This document shows, in pieces, positions 35,479 to 45,420 of a stretch of DNA of 64,000 bases (positions are counted from its first letter, which is position 1; each line of letters starts with the position of its first letter). This DNA comes from Clostridiales bacterium. Its GTDB lineage: Bacteria > Bacillota > Clostridia > Christensenellales > Pumilibacteraceae. Both the position numbers and the translations under genes were made by a program. Where the stretch lies: contig JAFLVC010000002.1 of assembly GCA_022508505.1 (NCBI GenBank), forward strand, positions 1-64,000. Direction: 5' to 3'. Under the pieces are notes generated by a model that ran no database searches, was not told where the DNA came from, and saw only the letters and a list, made by a program, of their open reading frames with translations.

Positions 35479-35504
35479 TAAAATCTTATAATCCCAACTG
35501 AAAG

Positions 35505-35530
35505 AACGAGCGCTTTTGCTCGTTTTTTCT
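35505..35530 (+). terminator. Rho-independent terminator
   Basis: AACGAGC/GCTCGTT with a GCTTTT loop and a T-run. It ends the LRR lipoprotein gene. Confidence 0.8.
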
Positions 35531-35674
35531 TGCCCTCCTAATTGCACGTGCAGGGTTTTTTCGGCATACCATGATGTTAGAAGTGCCGTCATATTCGACA
35601 GCCGTTTCCGCGCATTTTCCGCCGTGCGCGTGTGCAGTCGAATGGAGAGCGGCAACAAACGAAAGGAGGCAAAC

Positions 35675-37000
<1,326 letters not shown>

Positions 37001-37560
37001 CTTCTGCGGTGCGGCACGAGCTCTTGCGTCTTTACGGCGGCAGGCTCCTTGTCGACCTAACCTTAGGTAATGCCGCAGTCGACGGCGGCTTGCCTATAGG
37101 TCGTGAATATATCGGCAAAGCGCGAGGAAGATTTCCTCGCGCTTTGCGTTAGGCGGCGTATGTCGAAGTCTCGTTTTGCGCCATGTAGCCAAGGCTCTCG
37201 CGCACGTACGTTATTAACGTACGTGTTCAATGGCGCAATATGGATTTTTAGGCTTAGCCTTAAATATGGGGAATTCACATCCCCTCAGTCTGCCGCAAGC
37301 GGCAGCCAGCTCCCCTTATTAAGGGGAGCCTGATTGAGGTAATAGTGAAGAGTGAATAGTGAATAGGTAAGGAAGCGCGGGAGAAAAAAGCCTGCGCCGT
37401 GCCTACGCCGCCGTGTGTCGCTATGTAATTGTACGACAAGTTTGAACGACAATATTAGGTACCACTGTTTTGAAGTGAGATGTCGTCGGGCGACTTAGGG
37501 GAATGTGAAAAGTCGCAAGTCTGAATCTCGCACTTTCGCTGTTTGACAACGGGCGCAATA
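37001..37560. repeat. Gene-free stretch with hairpins and dispersed repeats
   Basis: Contents in order: a terminator-like stem AAAGCGCGAGGAA/TTCCTCGCGCTTT (37117-37145); a nested palindrome (37174-37235) with outer TTGCGCCAT/ATGGCGCAA and inner CACGTACGTTA/TAACGTACGTG; the CTCAGTCTGCCGCAAGCGGCAG...GGGGAGCCTGAT box (37284-37335); and a degenerate GCGCGGG hairpin (37369-37398). I see no gene. The promoter of the TetR gene lies at the end. Confidence 0.6.
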
Positions 37561-37595
37561 AATGATATAATATCGGCACATTTTAAGAGGGTATT

Positions 37596-38108
37596 ATGAC
37601 GGGAGAGAAAAAGGCGGCGGCGACCAAATACCACAGAAAAGCGCTCATGACGGCGGCGGATCGGCTGCTCGTCGAGTACGGCTATGCCGGAATGAATATG
37701 AACATGCTCGCCAAGGAGGCCAACTACTCCAAAGCGACGGTGTACGTCTACTTTAGGAGCAAGGACGAGCTCGTCTGCGCGCTCGCAATCGAGCGGCTCA
37801 AATTATTAAAGCGCGAGGTGGCGCTCGTACTTAAAAGCGATTTCGACATCAACGAAAAGCTACATGAAATAGGAAACGTTTTAAAAGAGTTCGCCGAGGA
37901 TGACAGCGTGTACTTCGACTACGTTACGACGCGTGCGTACGAGGACGATGAGACCACGGGCAACACCGAACTCCGCGCGCTCGTAAAAGACATATTCAAC
38001 AGCATGACGGTGCTGACCGACGAAGAGGATCTTCTCGGTATGTGGTACACCTTCTACGGCAAGATAAAGACCAAGCGCATGGCAAAGGCGCTTTCGGAGG
38101 TGCTATGA
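37596..38108 (+). CDS. TetR-family repressor
   Basis: This 170-residue protein has an N-terminal TetR helix-turn-helix (about 12-60; NMLAKEANYSKATVYVYFRSKDEL) and a short ligand-binding helical domain. Its stop overlaps the ABC ATPase start (ATGA), so the two are translationally coupled. A TTGACA and TATAAT precede it with an AGAGGG ribosome binding site. It most likely senses a substrate of the downstream transporter and represses its own operon. Confidence 0.87.
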   Translation: MTGEKKAAATKYHRKALMTAADRLLVEYGYAGMNMNMLAKEANYSKATVYVYFRSKDELVCALAIERLKLLKREVALVLKSDFDINEKLHEIGNVLKEFAEDDSVYFDYVTTRAYEDDETTGNTELRALVKDIFNSMTVLTDEEDLLGMWYTFYGKIKTKRMAKALSEVL

Positions 38109-38806
38109 GTCTTATCGAATTTAAAAACGTCAGCAAGATTTACAGGATGGGCGAAGTCGAAATCCCCGCGCTCGACGGCGTCGATTTTTCGGTCGAGGAG
38201 GGCGAGTTCGTCGTCGTTCTCGGCGCGTCGGGAGCGGGCAAATCGACCATTCTCAACATTCTCGGCGGCATGGACAGCGCGTCCGGCGGCGAGGTCATAG
38301 TCGACGGAGACGACATAACTAAGTATAATCAAAAGCAACTGACGATGTACCGCCGCGAAAAGGTGGGGTTTGTGTTTCAATTCTACAACCTCATAACAAA
38401 CCTCAACGCACTTGAAAACGTCGAGTTCGCGGCTTCCGTCACTCAAAATCACCTCGACCCCGCAAAGACTCTAAAAGACGTCGGGCTCGAAGACCGTGCC
38501 AAAAACTTTCCCTCCCAGCTCTCGGGCGGCGAACAGCAGCGCGTCGCAATCGCCCGCGCCGTCGCCAAAAACCCGCTCCTTTTGCTTTGCGACGAGCCGA
38601 CGGGCGCACTCGATTACAAGACGGGCAAAATGGTGTTGAAGCTTTTGGAAACGGTCAATGCCGAGTACAAAAAGACGGTCATGCTTATAACGCACAACAG
38701 TGCAATCGCGCCCATGGCGGACAAGGTCATTCACGTCAAAAGCGGCAAAATCGAAGAAGTGCGCGTAAATACCGAGCGCGTGTCCGTCGACACCATAGAG
38801 TGGTAA
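38105..38806 (+). CDS. ABC transporter ATPase, MacB/LolD type
   Basis: This 233-residue ATPase shows Walker [10 protein letters not shown], the Q-loop, signature LSGGEQQR, Walker [14 protein letters not shown] and the switch His in LITHN. It is the small ATPase type that pairs with FtsX-like permeases to expel peptides or drugs or to drive extracellular events. The start ATG overlaps the TetR stop. The permease gene follows after 175 bp that contain a three-copy tandem repeat. Confidence 0.93.
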   Translation: MSLIEFKNVSKIYRMGEVEIPALDGVDFSVEEGEFVVVLGASGAGKSTILNILGGMDSASGGEVIVDGDDITKYNQKQLTMYRREKVGFVFQFYNLITNLNALENVEFAASVTQNHLDPAKTLKDVGLEDRAKNFPSQLSGGEQQRVAIARAVAKNPLLLLCDEPTGALDYKTGKMVLKLLETVNAEYKKTVMLITHNSAIAPMADKVIHVKSGKIEEVRVNTERVSVDTIEW

Positions 38807-38816
38807 AAATATCGTT

Positions 38817-38920
38817 AGAGCGGCGTCGAGCTATTTCCAACGGCAATATCGCTCAGAGTGGCGTCAAGCTATTTTTAACGGCAATATCGCTCAGAGTGGC
38901 GTTGAGCTATTCCTAACGTT
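38817..38920. repeat. Three-copy 38-bp tandem repeat between ATPase and permease genes
   Basis: Units start at 38817, 38855 and 38893 (the last is partial, about 28 bp). Each reads AGAG(C/T)GGCGT..GAGCTATT....AACGGCAATATCGCTC with a few differences. Each unit can fold weakly (CGTT...AACG). The core GAGTGGCGTTGAG also occurs in the 106-bp tandem repeat near 59.8 kb. Confidence 0.8.
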
Positions 38921-38981
38921 ATAAAACTCTTCGAGCGTAACAAACAACCCCCGACGGCAGTCCATATACGACATTGAAAAA

Positions 38982-41501
38982 ATGAAATATATAATGCTAA
39001 AAACGCTTCGCGATATACGCGAAACCATAGGCAGTTTTATCTCGATACTTGTAGTCATTTTTATCGGGTGCTTTTTCTTTGCCGGAATAGCCGAAGCGTC
39101 GACGGCGGTCTCCAACAAGATAGATGACTACTGCGCGGCGCAGCACATCGCTTCGGCGCGTGCGACTTATATGTATGTCAACTCGGCGGCGGTGGATGAG
39201 ATTGCGGCGAGCAAGGGCGTTAAAAAGGCGGCGGGCTACGACACGTTCTATACTAAGCTCAAAGGCACGCGCGTGGACGTCACGATAACGACGCTTACGG
39301 ACGGCATAGACGAGCCGACCATGATTCGCGGCAAGCTCCCCAAAGCGGGCGAAATCATAGTCGACAGCAAGTACGTCGAATCTCACACCGTAAGGGTGGG
39401 CGACGTATTGACATTCGATATAGACGAGCTCGACCGCATAACGCTGACTACTGACGGCTACAACGCGAGCTATACGCCCAAGGAATACACGTTCACGGTG
39501 AGCGGAATCTTCCATTCTCCCGACGTCATTCGCAAGGTGAACATGATGAATACGGCGGACCCCGTCGACGCGTTTATCATGGCGTACGTCAATTACGGCG
39601 AGATAAAGTCGTATTCCGAATATGCGACGGTCGACATGGGTGTAATGCAGGATAATGTATTCAAACGTGCCGATGACGCGGGCGTAAAGATATACAACGG
39701 CGTAAAGATTTTGGGCGAGCCGAAGGACGGGCAAAAGCTGTTCGAAAAATACACCGTCACGGCGGATAACATGGCGGCGATGCTTGCCAATCCGCAGCAG
39801 GCGGCGGGAATGTTTTTGTACGCGCTCGAAAAGGACGAATACCCTTCGATCGTCGGCTATACCGGCATAAACGACACCATAAAGGCGCTTGCCGCGGTGT
39901 TGCCTTTGATATTCTTTGCAGTGGCGGCGGCGATAACCGTCATCTCGCTTTCAAAGACGGTCGACAACCAGCGCATGCAAATCGGCGTCATTCAGGCGCT
40001 CGGCATAAGTAAGGGGAGCGTGTATTTTTCGTACATATTCTATGCACTGTTCGCGTGCTTAGTCGGCGGATTTTCGGGCGGAATCGTCGGAACGATCGCC
40101 GTGCCGCCTCTTCTCGAGCTGATATATAAAAGACAGTTTGCAATGCCGCCGACGCCCCTACATGCCGGAGTGCTGTACATGTTCCTCGGCGTGATAATAT
40201 CGGCGGCGCTCGCATGCCTTGCCGCGTTCCTTTCCTGCCACAGAACGCTCAAAGCGGCGCCCGCGCAGGCCATGCGCCCCAAGCCCCCCAAAAAGACCAA
40301 GCGCATTCTCGCAGAACGGTGGACGGGTCTTTGGAATCGGCTGGGCTTCGGCGCAAAGATGAACTTGCGAAACATGTTCTTGCACAAGATGAGAATGCTT
40401 CTCTCGTCCGTCGGCATAATAGGCTGTCTGGCGCTTTTAATAGGGCTCGTCGGCTTAAAGGACAACATGGCGTTTTCCTTTGACCATTACGAAAAGCAGT
40501 CGGGCTACGACATAGCCGCATATTCGGCGGCGCCCGTCGACATAACCGCCGCGGAAAGCTACGAAAGCCTCTCCGTCGACGGCGTGCAAAAGCTGACCTT
40601 TGTTCCGGCGTTTTCGGCGCACTTCACATTTAATGGCAACAGCTCCGACCAAACGCTTATGGCGCTTCCCACTGCTTCCGACAAAGAAAAGTATCGGCGG
40701 GTCGACCCCGACTGCGTTAAGCTGTATTACGACATGTCGCAAAAGAATCGGATTAAGTTCGGTGACGGCACGTTCGTAATACCCGAATCGCTCGCGAAAG
40801 ACCTCGGCGCGGAAAAGGGCGACACCGTCACGGTCAGCGGCAGGACGCTGACAGGCGAGACCAAGGAGTTTACCGCAAAGATAACGGCTGTGGTCGCGGA
40901 ATACTTCGAGCAAAAGGCGTATTGCTCGTACGGATTTTTCGAAAATGCGGGAATAGCGATGTATGCCGACACGGCGTATATTTCGGTGAAGGGCGCGGCA
41001 ATGAGCGACGTCGTAAAAACGCTCGAGGACGTAGACGGCGTTCGCGCGGTGCAGACTTTCAGAGCGGGTTTTGAGGTGCTCGCGGACAGAATGTCGCTGC
41101 TCGACTATGCGGTGCTGCTGTTCGTCGTCGGAGCGGGCGCGCTTGCCGTCGCCGTCATTTACAACATAACCGCCACAAACCTGAAAGAGCGCACGCGCGA
41201 GATAGCGACGCTCATGGTGCTCGGCTACAAAAAGCGCGAGACGGCGAACATGCTGCTCGTCGAGAACATGGTCATAACGGGCATAGGCTGCCTACTCGGC
41301 CTGCCGTTCGGGTATTGGCTGCTGTATTGGCTGGGCGGCTTGACCGAGTCGTTCAGCGTCATAATAGCTAGCTTTATGTCCTGGTACACCGCGCTCGGCT
41401 GCATCGGGCTTACATTCGTGTTCAGCTTTATAGCGACCATGTTCCTAAACAGAAAGATGAAAAAGATATCAATGGTTGAAGCGCTAAAGAGCGTAGAGTA
41501 A
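38982..41501 (+). CDS. FtsX-family ABC transporter permease
   Basis: This 839-residue permease has a helix at about 14-36 and a large extracellular domain to about 295. Three helices follow (about 305-430), then a Lys-rich cytoplasmic loop. A second unit has a helix at about 475, another extracellular domain and three helices (about 715-825). This is the two-FtsX layout of the Bce/Yxd and MacB relatives, and pairs with the upstream ATPase. No ribosome binding site is clear at 38982; the Met four codons on (38994) is an alternative start. Confidence 0.88.
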   Translation: MKYIMLKTLRDIRETIGSFISILVVIFIGCFFFAGIAEASTAVSNKIDDYCAAQHIASARATYMYVNSAAVDEIAASKGVKKAAGYDTFYTKLKGTRVDVTITTLTDGIDEPTMIRGKLPKAGEIIVDSKYVESHTVRVGDVLTFDIDELDRITLTTDGYNASYTPKEYTFTVSGIFHSPDVIRKVNMMNTADPVDAFIMAYVNYGEIKSYSEYATVDMGVMQDNVFKRADDAGVKIYNGVKILGEPKDGQKLFEKYTVTADNMAAMLANPQQAAGMFLYALEKDEYPSIVGYTGINDTIKALAAVLPLIFFAVAAAITVISLSKTVDNQRMQIGVIQALGISKGSVYFSYIFYALFACLVGGFSGGIVGTIAVPPLLELIYKRQFAMPPTPLHAGVLYMFLGVIISAALACLAAFLSCHRTLKAAPAQAMRPKPPKKTKRILAERWTGLWNRLGFGAKMNLRNMFLHKMRMLLSSVGIIGCLALLIGLVGLKDNMAFSFDHYEKQSGYDIAAYSAAPVDITAAESYESLSVDGVQKLTFVPAFSAHFTFNGNSSDQTLMALPTASDKEKYRRVDPDCVKLYYDMSQKNRIKFGDGTFVIPESLAKDLGAEKGDTVTVSGRTLTGETKEFTAKITAVVAEYFEQKAYCSYGFFENAGIAMYADTAYISVKGAAMSDVVKTLEDVDGVRAVQTFRAGFEVLADRMSLLDYAVLLFVVGAGALAVAVIYNITATNLKERTREIATLMVLGYKKRETANMLLVENMVITGIGCLLGLPFGYWLLYWLGGLTESFSVIIASFMSWYTALGCIGLTFVFSFIATMFLNRKMKKISMVEALKSVE

Positions 41502-41536
41502 TCGAAAAGCGCAGAGCAAGGGTTTAAAAAACAAAA

Positions 41537-41564
41537 AAAGGCCGCGTTCGTTGCGGTCTTTTTT
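41537..41564 (+). terminator. Rho-independent terminator
   Basis: GGCCGC/GCGGTC with a GTTCGTT loop and flanking A and T runs. It separates the transporter operon from the convergent YjzC-like gene. Confidence 0.75.
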
Positions 41565-41588
41565 CGTCGAGAAAAAATCTTTTGTCTA

Positions 41589-41744
41589 TCAGTCTATCTC
41601 GAAGTGGCTGCCGGAATGGCGGGTAGGGGGCATTCTGTCGCCCTTTTTAACGCGTACCGTGCCGACGACCTTACCCTTGGACGAAACGATGTTGTATTCG
41701 CCCGTCTTGGGTGCAATCTTGCCTGATGTCAGCTTGTTTTCCAT
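41589..41744 (-). CDS. YjzC-like small protein
   Basis: This 51-residue protein opens MENKLTSGKIAPKTGEYNIV and contains KKGDRMPPTRHSGSHFE. It matches the small YjzC family of Firmicutes (APxxGxY...KKGxxFPPC plan), though the usual Cys residues are absent. GAGGAGGA precedes the ATG. A TCGACA/TGTCGA dyad lies just upstream. The function of the family is unknown. Confidence 0.75.
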   Translation of the reverse strand: MENKLTSGKIAPKTGEYNIVSSKGKVVGTVRVKKGDRMPPTRHSGSHFEID

Positions 41745-41756
41745 GACTTTTCCTCC

Positions 41757-41774
41757 TCGACATTATTTTGTCGA
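41757..41774. promoter_or_regulatory. TCGACA-N6-TGTCGA dyad, possible Spo0A-box pair
   Basis: The inverted repeat TCGACA (41757-41762)/TGTCGA (41769-41774) includes TTGTCGAA, which matches the Spo0A box core TGTCGAA. It lies just upstream of the YjzC-like gene's ribosome binding site. It could equally be an mRNA hairpin. Confidence 0.35.
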
Positions 41775-41821
41775 AATTTGAGTTTTTTATGCGTATGAGT
41801 TTTCATCCGCCGGCATGCCCG

Positions 41822-42280
41822 TCAATTGTGCAAGAAATGCTTCATCTCGTCGATGTTCTTTTGCTGAACCCAAAGTAGCTTGTAGCCGATGTTTTTTAGG
41901 TCGTTGTCGATGTCCGAAAAGTCGCTTATCTTGCTCGTGCATTCGGTTACGCCCTTTGTCGTGCCGTCGATTATCATTTTAGCGACCTCGCTGTCGGCGG
42001 TGTCGTCGCTTATCTTGACGTCTATCATCATGCCCGCCATGGCGCGAACTATTTTCCCGACGGGCTTGGCGTCGTCGCCGCGCTCTTCGAGCTTGCGTTG
42101 CACCTGTGCGCAGACGTCCGAATAGTCGAATATGTCCTTTTCGACCGCTTTGCGTAGCTCGCCCGGGCCTATGTTGTTATTGACGTGCTCGAGAGTGTCG
42201 CGCCCCATCTGCGCCGCTTGGTGAAGCTGTTTCAAAAACTCGATTTCGCGTTCGAGCCGGACGCTTTGTTCTTTATTCAT
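41822..42280 (-). CDS. Helical-bundle protein of unknown function
   Basis: This 152-residue protein is predicted to be nearly all helix, with Met-, Glu- and His-containing amphipathic segments (EIEFLKQLHQAAQMGRDTLEH; QQKNIDEMKHFLHN). The pattern resembles ferritin-like DUF2383/DUF892-type four-helix bundles, but I do not see a full di-metal motif. The ribosome binding site GGAGGA is about 10 bases from the ATG. It lies downstream of spmAB on the same strand. Confidence 0.65.
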   Translation of the reverse strand: MNKEQSVRLEREIEFLKQLHQAAQMGRDTLEHVNNNIGPGELRKAVEKDIFDYSDVCAQVQRKLEERGDDAKPVGKIVRAMAGMMIDVKISDDTADSEVAKMIIDGTTKGVTECTSKISDFSDIDNDLKNIGYKLLWVQQKNIDEMKHFLHN

Positions 42281-42343
42281 CAGTTGTTATTCCTCCGCCG
42301 TTAGTTTGTGCAAAACCGAAAAATTTATCGCCGTTTTTTACTC

Positions 42344-42850
42344 CTAAAAGAACTTTAACAGCGCGCAGCCTACAATACAGCCGGTGTAGGTTGCGACGAG
42401 CGCGACGGGGATTGCGTAGCGCAGGCGGCGCACGCTCGACTGCGAAAAGTATATCGTCGCTACGTAGAATACCGTTTCGCTCGAGCCGTATATGACGGAC
42501 GCGCACCGCCCGATATAGCTGTCCGTGCCGTAGTTTTTGTATATGCCGTCGAGAATGGCGAGCGAGCCTGCGCCCGACACGGGACGAAGAAACATGAGCT
42601 CCGCCACTTCTTTGGGTAAGCCCACTTTAGCGAGTACGGGCTCGACGGCGTGCGCGAGGTATGCCGACGCGCCCGACACGCGGAACGCCTCGACGGCGAC
42701 CATGATTGCGAGAAGGTAGGGAAACACGTTTATCGTCAGATCGACCGCCTGCCGCGCGCCGCCTATGAACCCGCTGTACGGCTCGCGCCGTCTTATGAAC
42801 GACGCGGCGAGAACGACGAGGAACAGTATTGGAATTATGTACGCGCTCAC
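42344..42850 (-). CDS. spmB: Spore maturation protein SpmB
   Basis: This 168-residue membrane protein with four or five helices is recognised by the SpmB pattern RPVSGAGSLAILDGIYKNYG and GSSETVFYVATIYF. With SpmA it acts in the developing spore to dehydrate the core, conferring heat resistance. It starts with GTG overlapping the spmA stop (GTGA), as in other Clostridia, so the two are translated together. Confidence 0.92.
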   Translation of the reverse strand: MSAYIIPILFLVVLAASFIRRREPYSGFIGGARQAVDLTINVFPYLLAIMVAVEAFRVSGASAYLAHAVEPVLAKVGLPKEVAELMFLRPVSGAGSLAILDGIYKNYGTDSYIGRCASVIYGSSETVFYVATIYFSQSSVRRLRYAIPVALVATYTGCIVGCALLKFF

Positions 42851-43512
42851 AGTTTGTTCCCTCCGCGCATCGCCGCTTTCCCACGCTTTTCATGTCTGAT
42901 TTTGCTTTTGCGTTTTTGTTTTGCGCGCGGTGCGCTTGTCCGCTCCCGTTTTTTTCGGTCGAAAATTTTAGAACACAGCTTGACTCCGATTATTCCGATT
43001 ACAGTGGACAGGACGGTCGCAATAAGCGAGGGGAAAAGGAAGTCGGCGGGGTTTGCCGAGCCTGCCGTCGCGCGCATGCCGATGACCGTCGTCGGCAGGA
43101 TTTGAAGGCTTGTAGCGGATATTACGGTCAGCATTATCATGTCGGTGGACGCCCGACCGCTCCCGTCGTCCATGCGCTTTATGGCGTTTATCGCCATGGG
43201 TGTTGCGGCGTTGCCGAGCCCCAACAGGTTTGCCGAAACGTTCATCGTTATATATTTTCTGGTCTCGGCGTCGCACGAGGGGAACATGCGCGATATTACG
43301 GGGCGGAGAAGGCGCTCCAAGCCTCGCGACAGCCCGAGCTTTTCGATGAGCGCGAAAAAGCCCAGCCAAAACGCGTAAAGCGCCATGAGATTGAGCGACA
43401 GCTCCACCGCGCTGTGCGCGCCTGTTATCATGGAGTTTACCGCCGCGGAGGGGTCTGTGAATATCATAAGTCCAAGCGCGGAAGCGAGCATTAACAGCCA
43501 TATGATTGCCAT
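42847..43512 (-). CDS. spmA: Spore maturation protein SpmA
   Basis: This 221-residue membrane protein carries the SpmA/nucleoside-recognition-like pattern NVSANLLGLGNAATPMAINA and TLISATSLQ-type MLTVISATSLQILPTTVIG. The Lys/Arg-rich tail (about 180-221) is longer than usual. The ATG at 43512 has no ribosome binding site but lies six bases after a sigma-E-like -10 box, so I prefer it to an in-frame upstream ATG at 43572 that lies beyond the promoter. It forms an operon with spmB. Confidence 0.9.
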   Translation of the reverse strand: MAIIWLLMLASALGLMIFTDPSAAVNSMITGAHSAVELSLNLMALYAFWLGFFALIEKLGLSRGLERLLRPVISRMFPSCDAETRKYITMNVSANLLGLGNAATPMAINAIKRMDDGSGRASTDMIMLTVISATSLQILPTTVIGMRATAGSANPADFLFPSLIATVLSTVIGIIGVKLCSKIFDRKKRERTSAPRAKQKRKSKIRHEKRGKAAMRGGNKL

Positions 43513-43518
43513 GCTTAA

Positions 43519-43551
43519 AATATATGCCGTAGCTTTGTGAATAATGTCGAA
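43519..43551 (-). promoter_or_regulatory. Sigma-E-like promoter of spmA (leaderless)
   Basis: CATATATT (43519-43526) and CATTATT (43540-43546), 13 bp apart, resemble sigma-E -10 (CATACAAT) and -35 (KMATATT) elements. The -10 box ends six bases before the spmA ATG. A Spo0A-box core TGTCGAA at 43545-43551 touches the -35 element. Sigma-E control of spmA is known in Bacillus subtilis. Confidence 0.5.
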
Positions 43552-43595
43552 CGCATAAAGCGGACGGCGCATATAAAATAAGCGGAGGATTGAAT

Positions 43596-43820
43596 ATGAG
43601 CGGCGAATCGAACAACAAGAGCGCGGATATTAAATCGCTTCGAAAGCTTTTTGCCGCGAATATCGGGCGGCGAGCTCGAATCGACGTGGCAGACGGCGAA
43701 AAGTCTCGCATTTTGCGGGGCGAGGTCTACTGCGTGGGGAACGCTTTTTTGAGCTTGATCGACGACGAGAGTGTGTCCGTCGCGGAGCTTGCGGAGATAT
43801 ATGACTTTGCGTTTGAATAG
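43596..43820 (+). CDS. Small Sm-like or beta-barrel protein
   Basis: This 74-residue protein has a short charged N-terminus, then a compact beta-rich stretch (RRARIDVADGEKSRILRGEVYCVGNAFLSLID). This recalls Sm/Hfq-like or YabP-like small barrels, but I cannot assign a family. GGAGG sits seven bases before the ATG; a TTG two codons earlier is a weaker alternative. It is divergent from spmA across about 80 bp. Confidence 0.6.
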   Translation: MSGESNNKSADIKSLRKLFAANIGRRARIDVADGEKSRILRGEVYCVGNAFLSLIDDESVSVAELAEIYDFAFE

Positions 43821-44158
43821 AAACAAAGCGGCGCAAGCGCCTAAAATAAGAGATAAAAGATAAGAAATGAGGAAGCGCGGGATTGATATGCCCGCGCTTT
43901 TTTGAACCCCTTTCGACGCTCCGCGCCACTTTCCCCTTTGATCGCTTCGCGCTAAAAGCGGACAGCGAGACGGTGCGGTAATCGAAGTGTGCCGCATTGT
44001 TACTTCGCGTCTTGCCTCCCACTTTTGCGCCGGCCAAAGGGGGAGGAGGCACAAGCGAAGCGAGTGCCGGTGGGGGTTTTTTATATGTACCGCACTCGTC
44101 GGGTGTACAAAAGACGAATAACGGCAGTAAATACACGAGAAAAAACAGGCTGTGCCTG
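43821..44158. repeat. Gene-free stretch with dispersed repeats
   Basis: Holds an AGATAAAAGATAAGAAATGA segment (43850-43869), a GCGCGGG...CCCGCGC hairpin (43871-43902), and a GCTTCGCGCTAAAAGCG-type paired segment. It also holds a block (about 44087-44160) that recurs at 63627-63703 with the core GAATAACGGCAGTA-ATACACGA. No gene seen. Confidence 0.6.
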
Positions 44159-44989
44159 TTAATCGAGTGCGCCGTTAAGTGCGGCGTCGAGGTTGCCCGA
44201 ATCGGAGACGGTGAAGCGGTCGAGCCCGAGATAGTTGAGGAGCGCACCGAGAATGATCGCGCCGTACGGAAGCGTGTCGGCGCGCTTTGCGCAAATCGGG
44301 CGGAATACGGACAAGTCCTTGCTCATCAGCATGGGCAGCATGCCGTCGAGCTCGGCGGCAGTCATGCATGCGCCGTTTATTCTGTTCTTATCGTAGACCG
44401 TCATGTTGAGAAAACCCGCGGCAATCGAGCAAACGCTCCCGCCGATGATGACGAGAGGGTGCGCGGGGACTTTTCCGTATTCTTTTACGAGGTCGGGCGC
44501 CTCGTCGATCGCCCTGCGGAAATCGCCTTTATAGCGGTTTTTCAGCACTACCACGCCGAGCGGCAGGCTCTTTATGTAGTTCGGATTTTTTCCGTCGCGC
44601 GACGAAATGAGTTCCATGCTTCCGCCGCCGAGATCGCACACGCATACCTTGCCATTCGGCTTTACCGCGCCGAAAAGGGCGAGCCGCGCCTCGTCTTCGC
44701 CCGATAACACGCGGACGGAAAGATTTGTCTCGCGAAGAACCTCGGCACAGAACGCGTCGCCGTCTTTTGCACGGCGCACCGCCTCGGTCGCGAAAACGTC
44801 TATCCTGTCGAAGTCGGCGCACATGCTTACGTAGCGTGATATTGCGGCGAGCGTAGCGCGGACGCCGACGGGAGAAAGCGTGCCCGTCGATTCTATGCCG
44901 TCGGCGAGTTTTGTTATTTCCGAAAAGACTTTGCCGTCCGAGCGGGCGAGCCTTACCGAGTTCGATCCTATGTCTATTGCTGCGCGCAT
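44159..44989 (-). CDS. Ppx/GppA-family phosphatase
   Basis: This 276-residue protein of the actin-like ATPase fold has MRAAIDIGSNSVRL (phosphate 1) and VCDLGGGSMEL (phosphate 2), plus IIGGSVCSIAAG near the end. Ppx/GppA enzymes cleave polyphosphate or pppGpp; at about 275 residues this is the short, catalytic-core-only form common in Clostridia. The ATG at 44989 follows CGGAGAAA. It follows the DivIC-like gene and is probably in its operon. Confidence 0.87.
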   Translation of the reverse strand: MRAAIDIGSNSVRLARSDGKVFSEITKLADGIESTGTLSPVGVRATLAAISRYVSMCADFDRIDVFATEAVRRAKDGDAFCAEVLRETNLSVRVLSGEDEARLALFGAVKPNGKVCVCDLGGGSMELISSRDGKNPNYIKSLPLGVVVLKNRYKGDFRRAIDEAPDLVKEYGKVPAHPLVIIGGSVCSIAAGFLNMTVYDKNRINGACMTAAELDGMLPMLMSKDLSVFRPICAKRADTLPYGAIILGALLNYLGLDRFTVSDSGNLDAALNGALD

Positions 44990-45084
44990 AATTTCTCCGA
45001 GAGTACGCATAAGACGCTTAATGTCGCGTACGATGTTCTGTCTCATCAAAAACGGGACGGCTATAAGCACGTCCCGCGTTGTGA

Positions 45085-45366
45085 TTATTTCGTTCCCGAG
45101 GGCAACTCGCCGCGGTAGATCATGTTGAGATATTCGCGCGCGTAGTTGATGATAAAAGACGACGTCTTGCAGTAGGTGAGCATGCTTTCGTTTTCGGCGA
45201 GCGCCTTTTCGAGATAGGCGGATTGCGCCTTGTAATCGTCAAGCCTGTCGTTTACTGCCGAAAGCCGCACGAGGTTGATGATGAGCGCGACGATGAGTAG
45301 CACCAAAAGCGTGGCGAGCGACGCGACTACAACTTTTATTATCGTTTTCTTGTTTGCTTCTGTCAT
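45085..45366 (-). CDS. DivIC/FtsB-like septum protein
   Basis: This 93-residue single-pass protein has a short cytoplasmic N-terminus and a membrane helix (about 10-32). A coiled coil (LSAVNDRLDDYKAQSAYLEKALAE) and a C-terminal YAREYLNMIYRGELP segment follow, typical of DivIC/FtsB (septum formation initiator). It bridges division proteins at the septum. The promoter is a perfect consensus and the ATG lies six bases after the -10 box without a ribosome binding site. Confidence 0.82.
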   Translation of the reverse strand: MTEANKKTIIKVVVASLATLLVLLIVALIINLVRLSAVNDRLDDYKAQSAYLEKALAENESMLTYCKTSSFIINYAREYLNMIYRGELPSGTK

Positions 45367-45372
45367 GGCGGT

Positions 45373-45401
45373 ATTATACCACCGACGGAAACTCTTGTCA
45401 A
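45373..45401 (-). promoter_or_regulatory. Perfect-consensus promoter of divIC-like gene (leaderless)
   Basis: TTGACA (45396-45401) and TATAAT (45373-45378) with a 17-bp spacer on the reverse strand. Six bases (ACCGCC) separate the -10 box from the ATG at 45366. Confidence 0.8.
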
Positions 45402-45420
45402 GCTTTTGCCGTTAAATACA

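Noticed and set aside
38817-38920. CRISPR array
   Set aside because: The 38-bp units are directly adjacent with no unique spacers, and no cas genes occur in the window.
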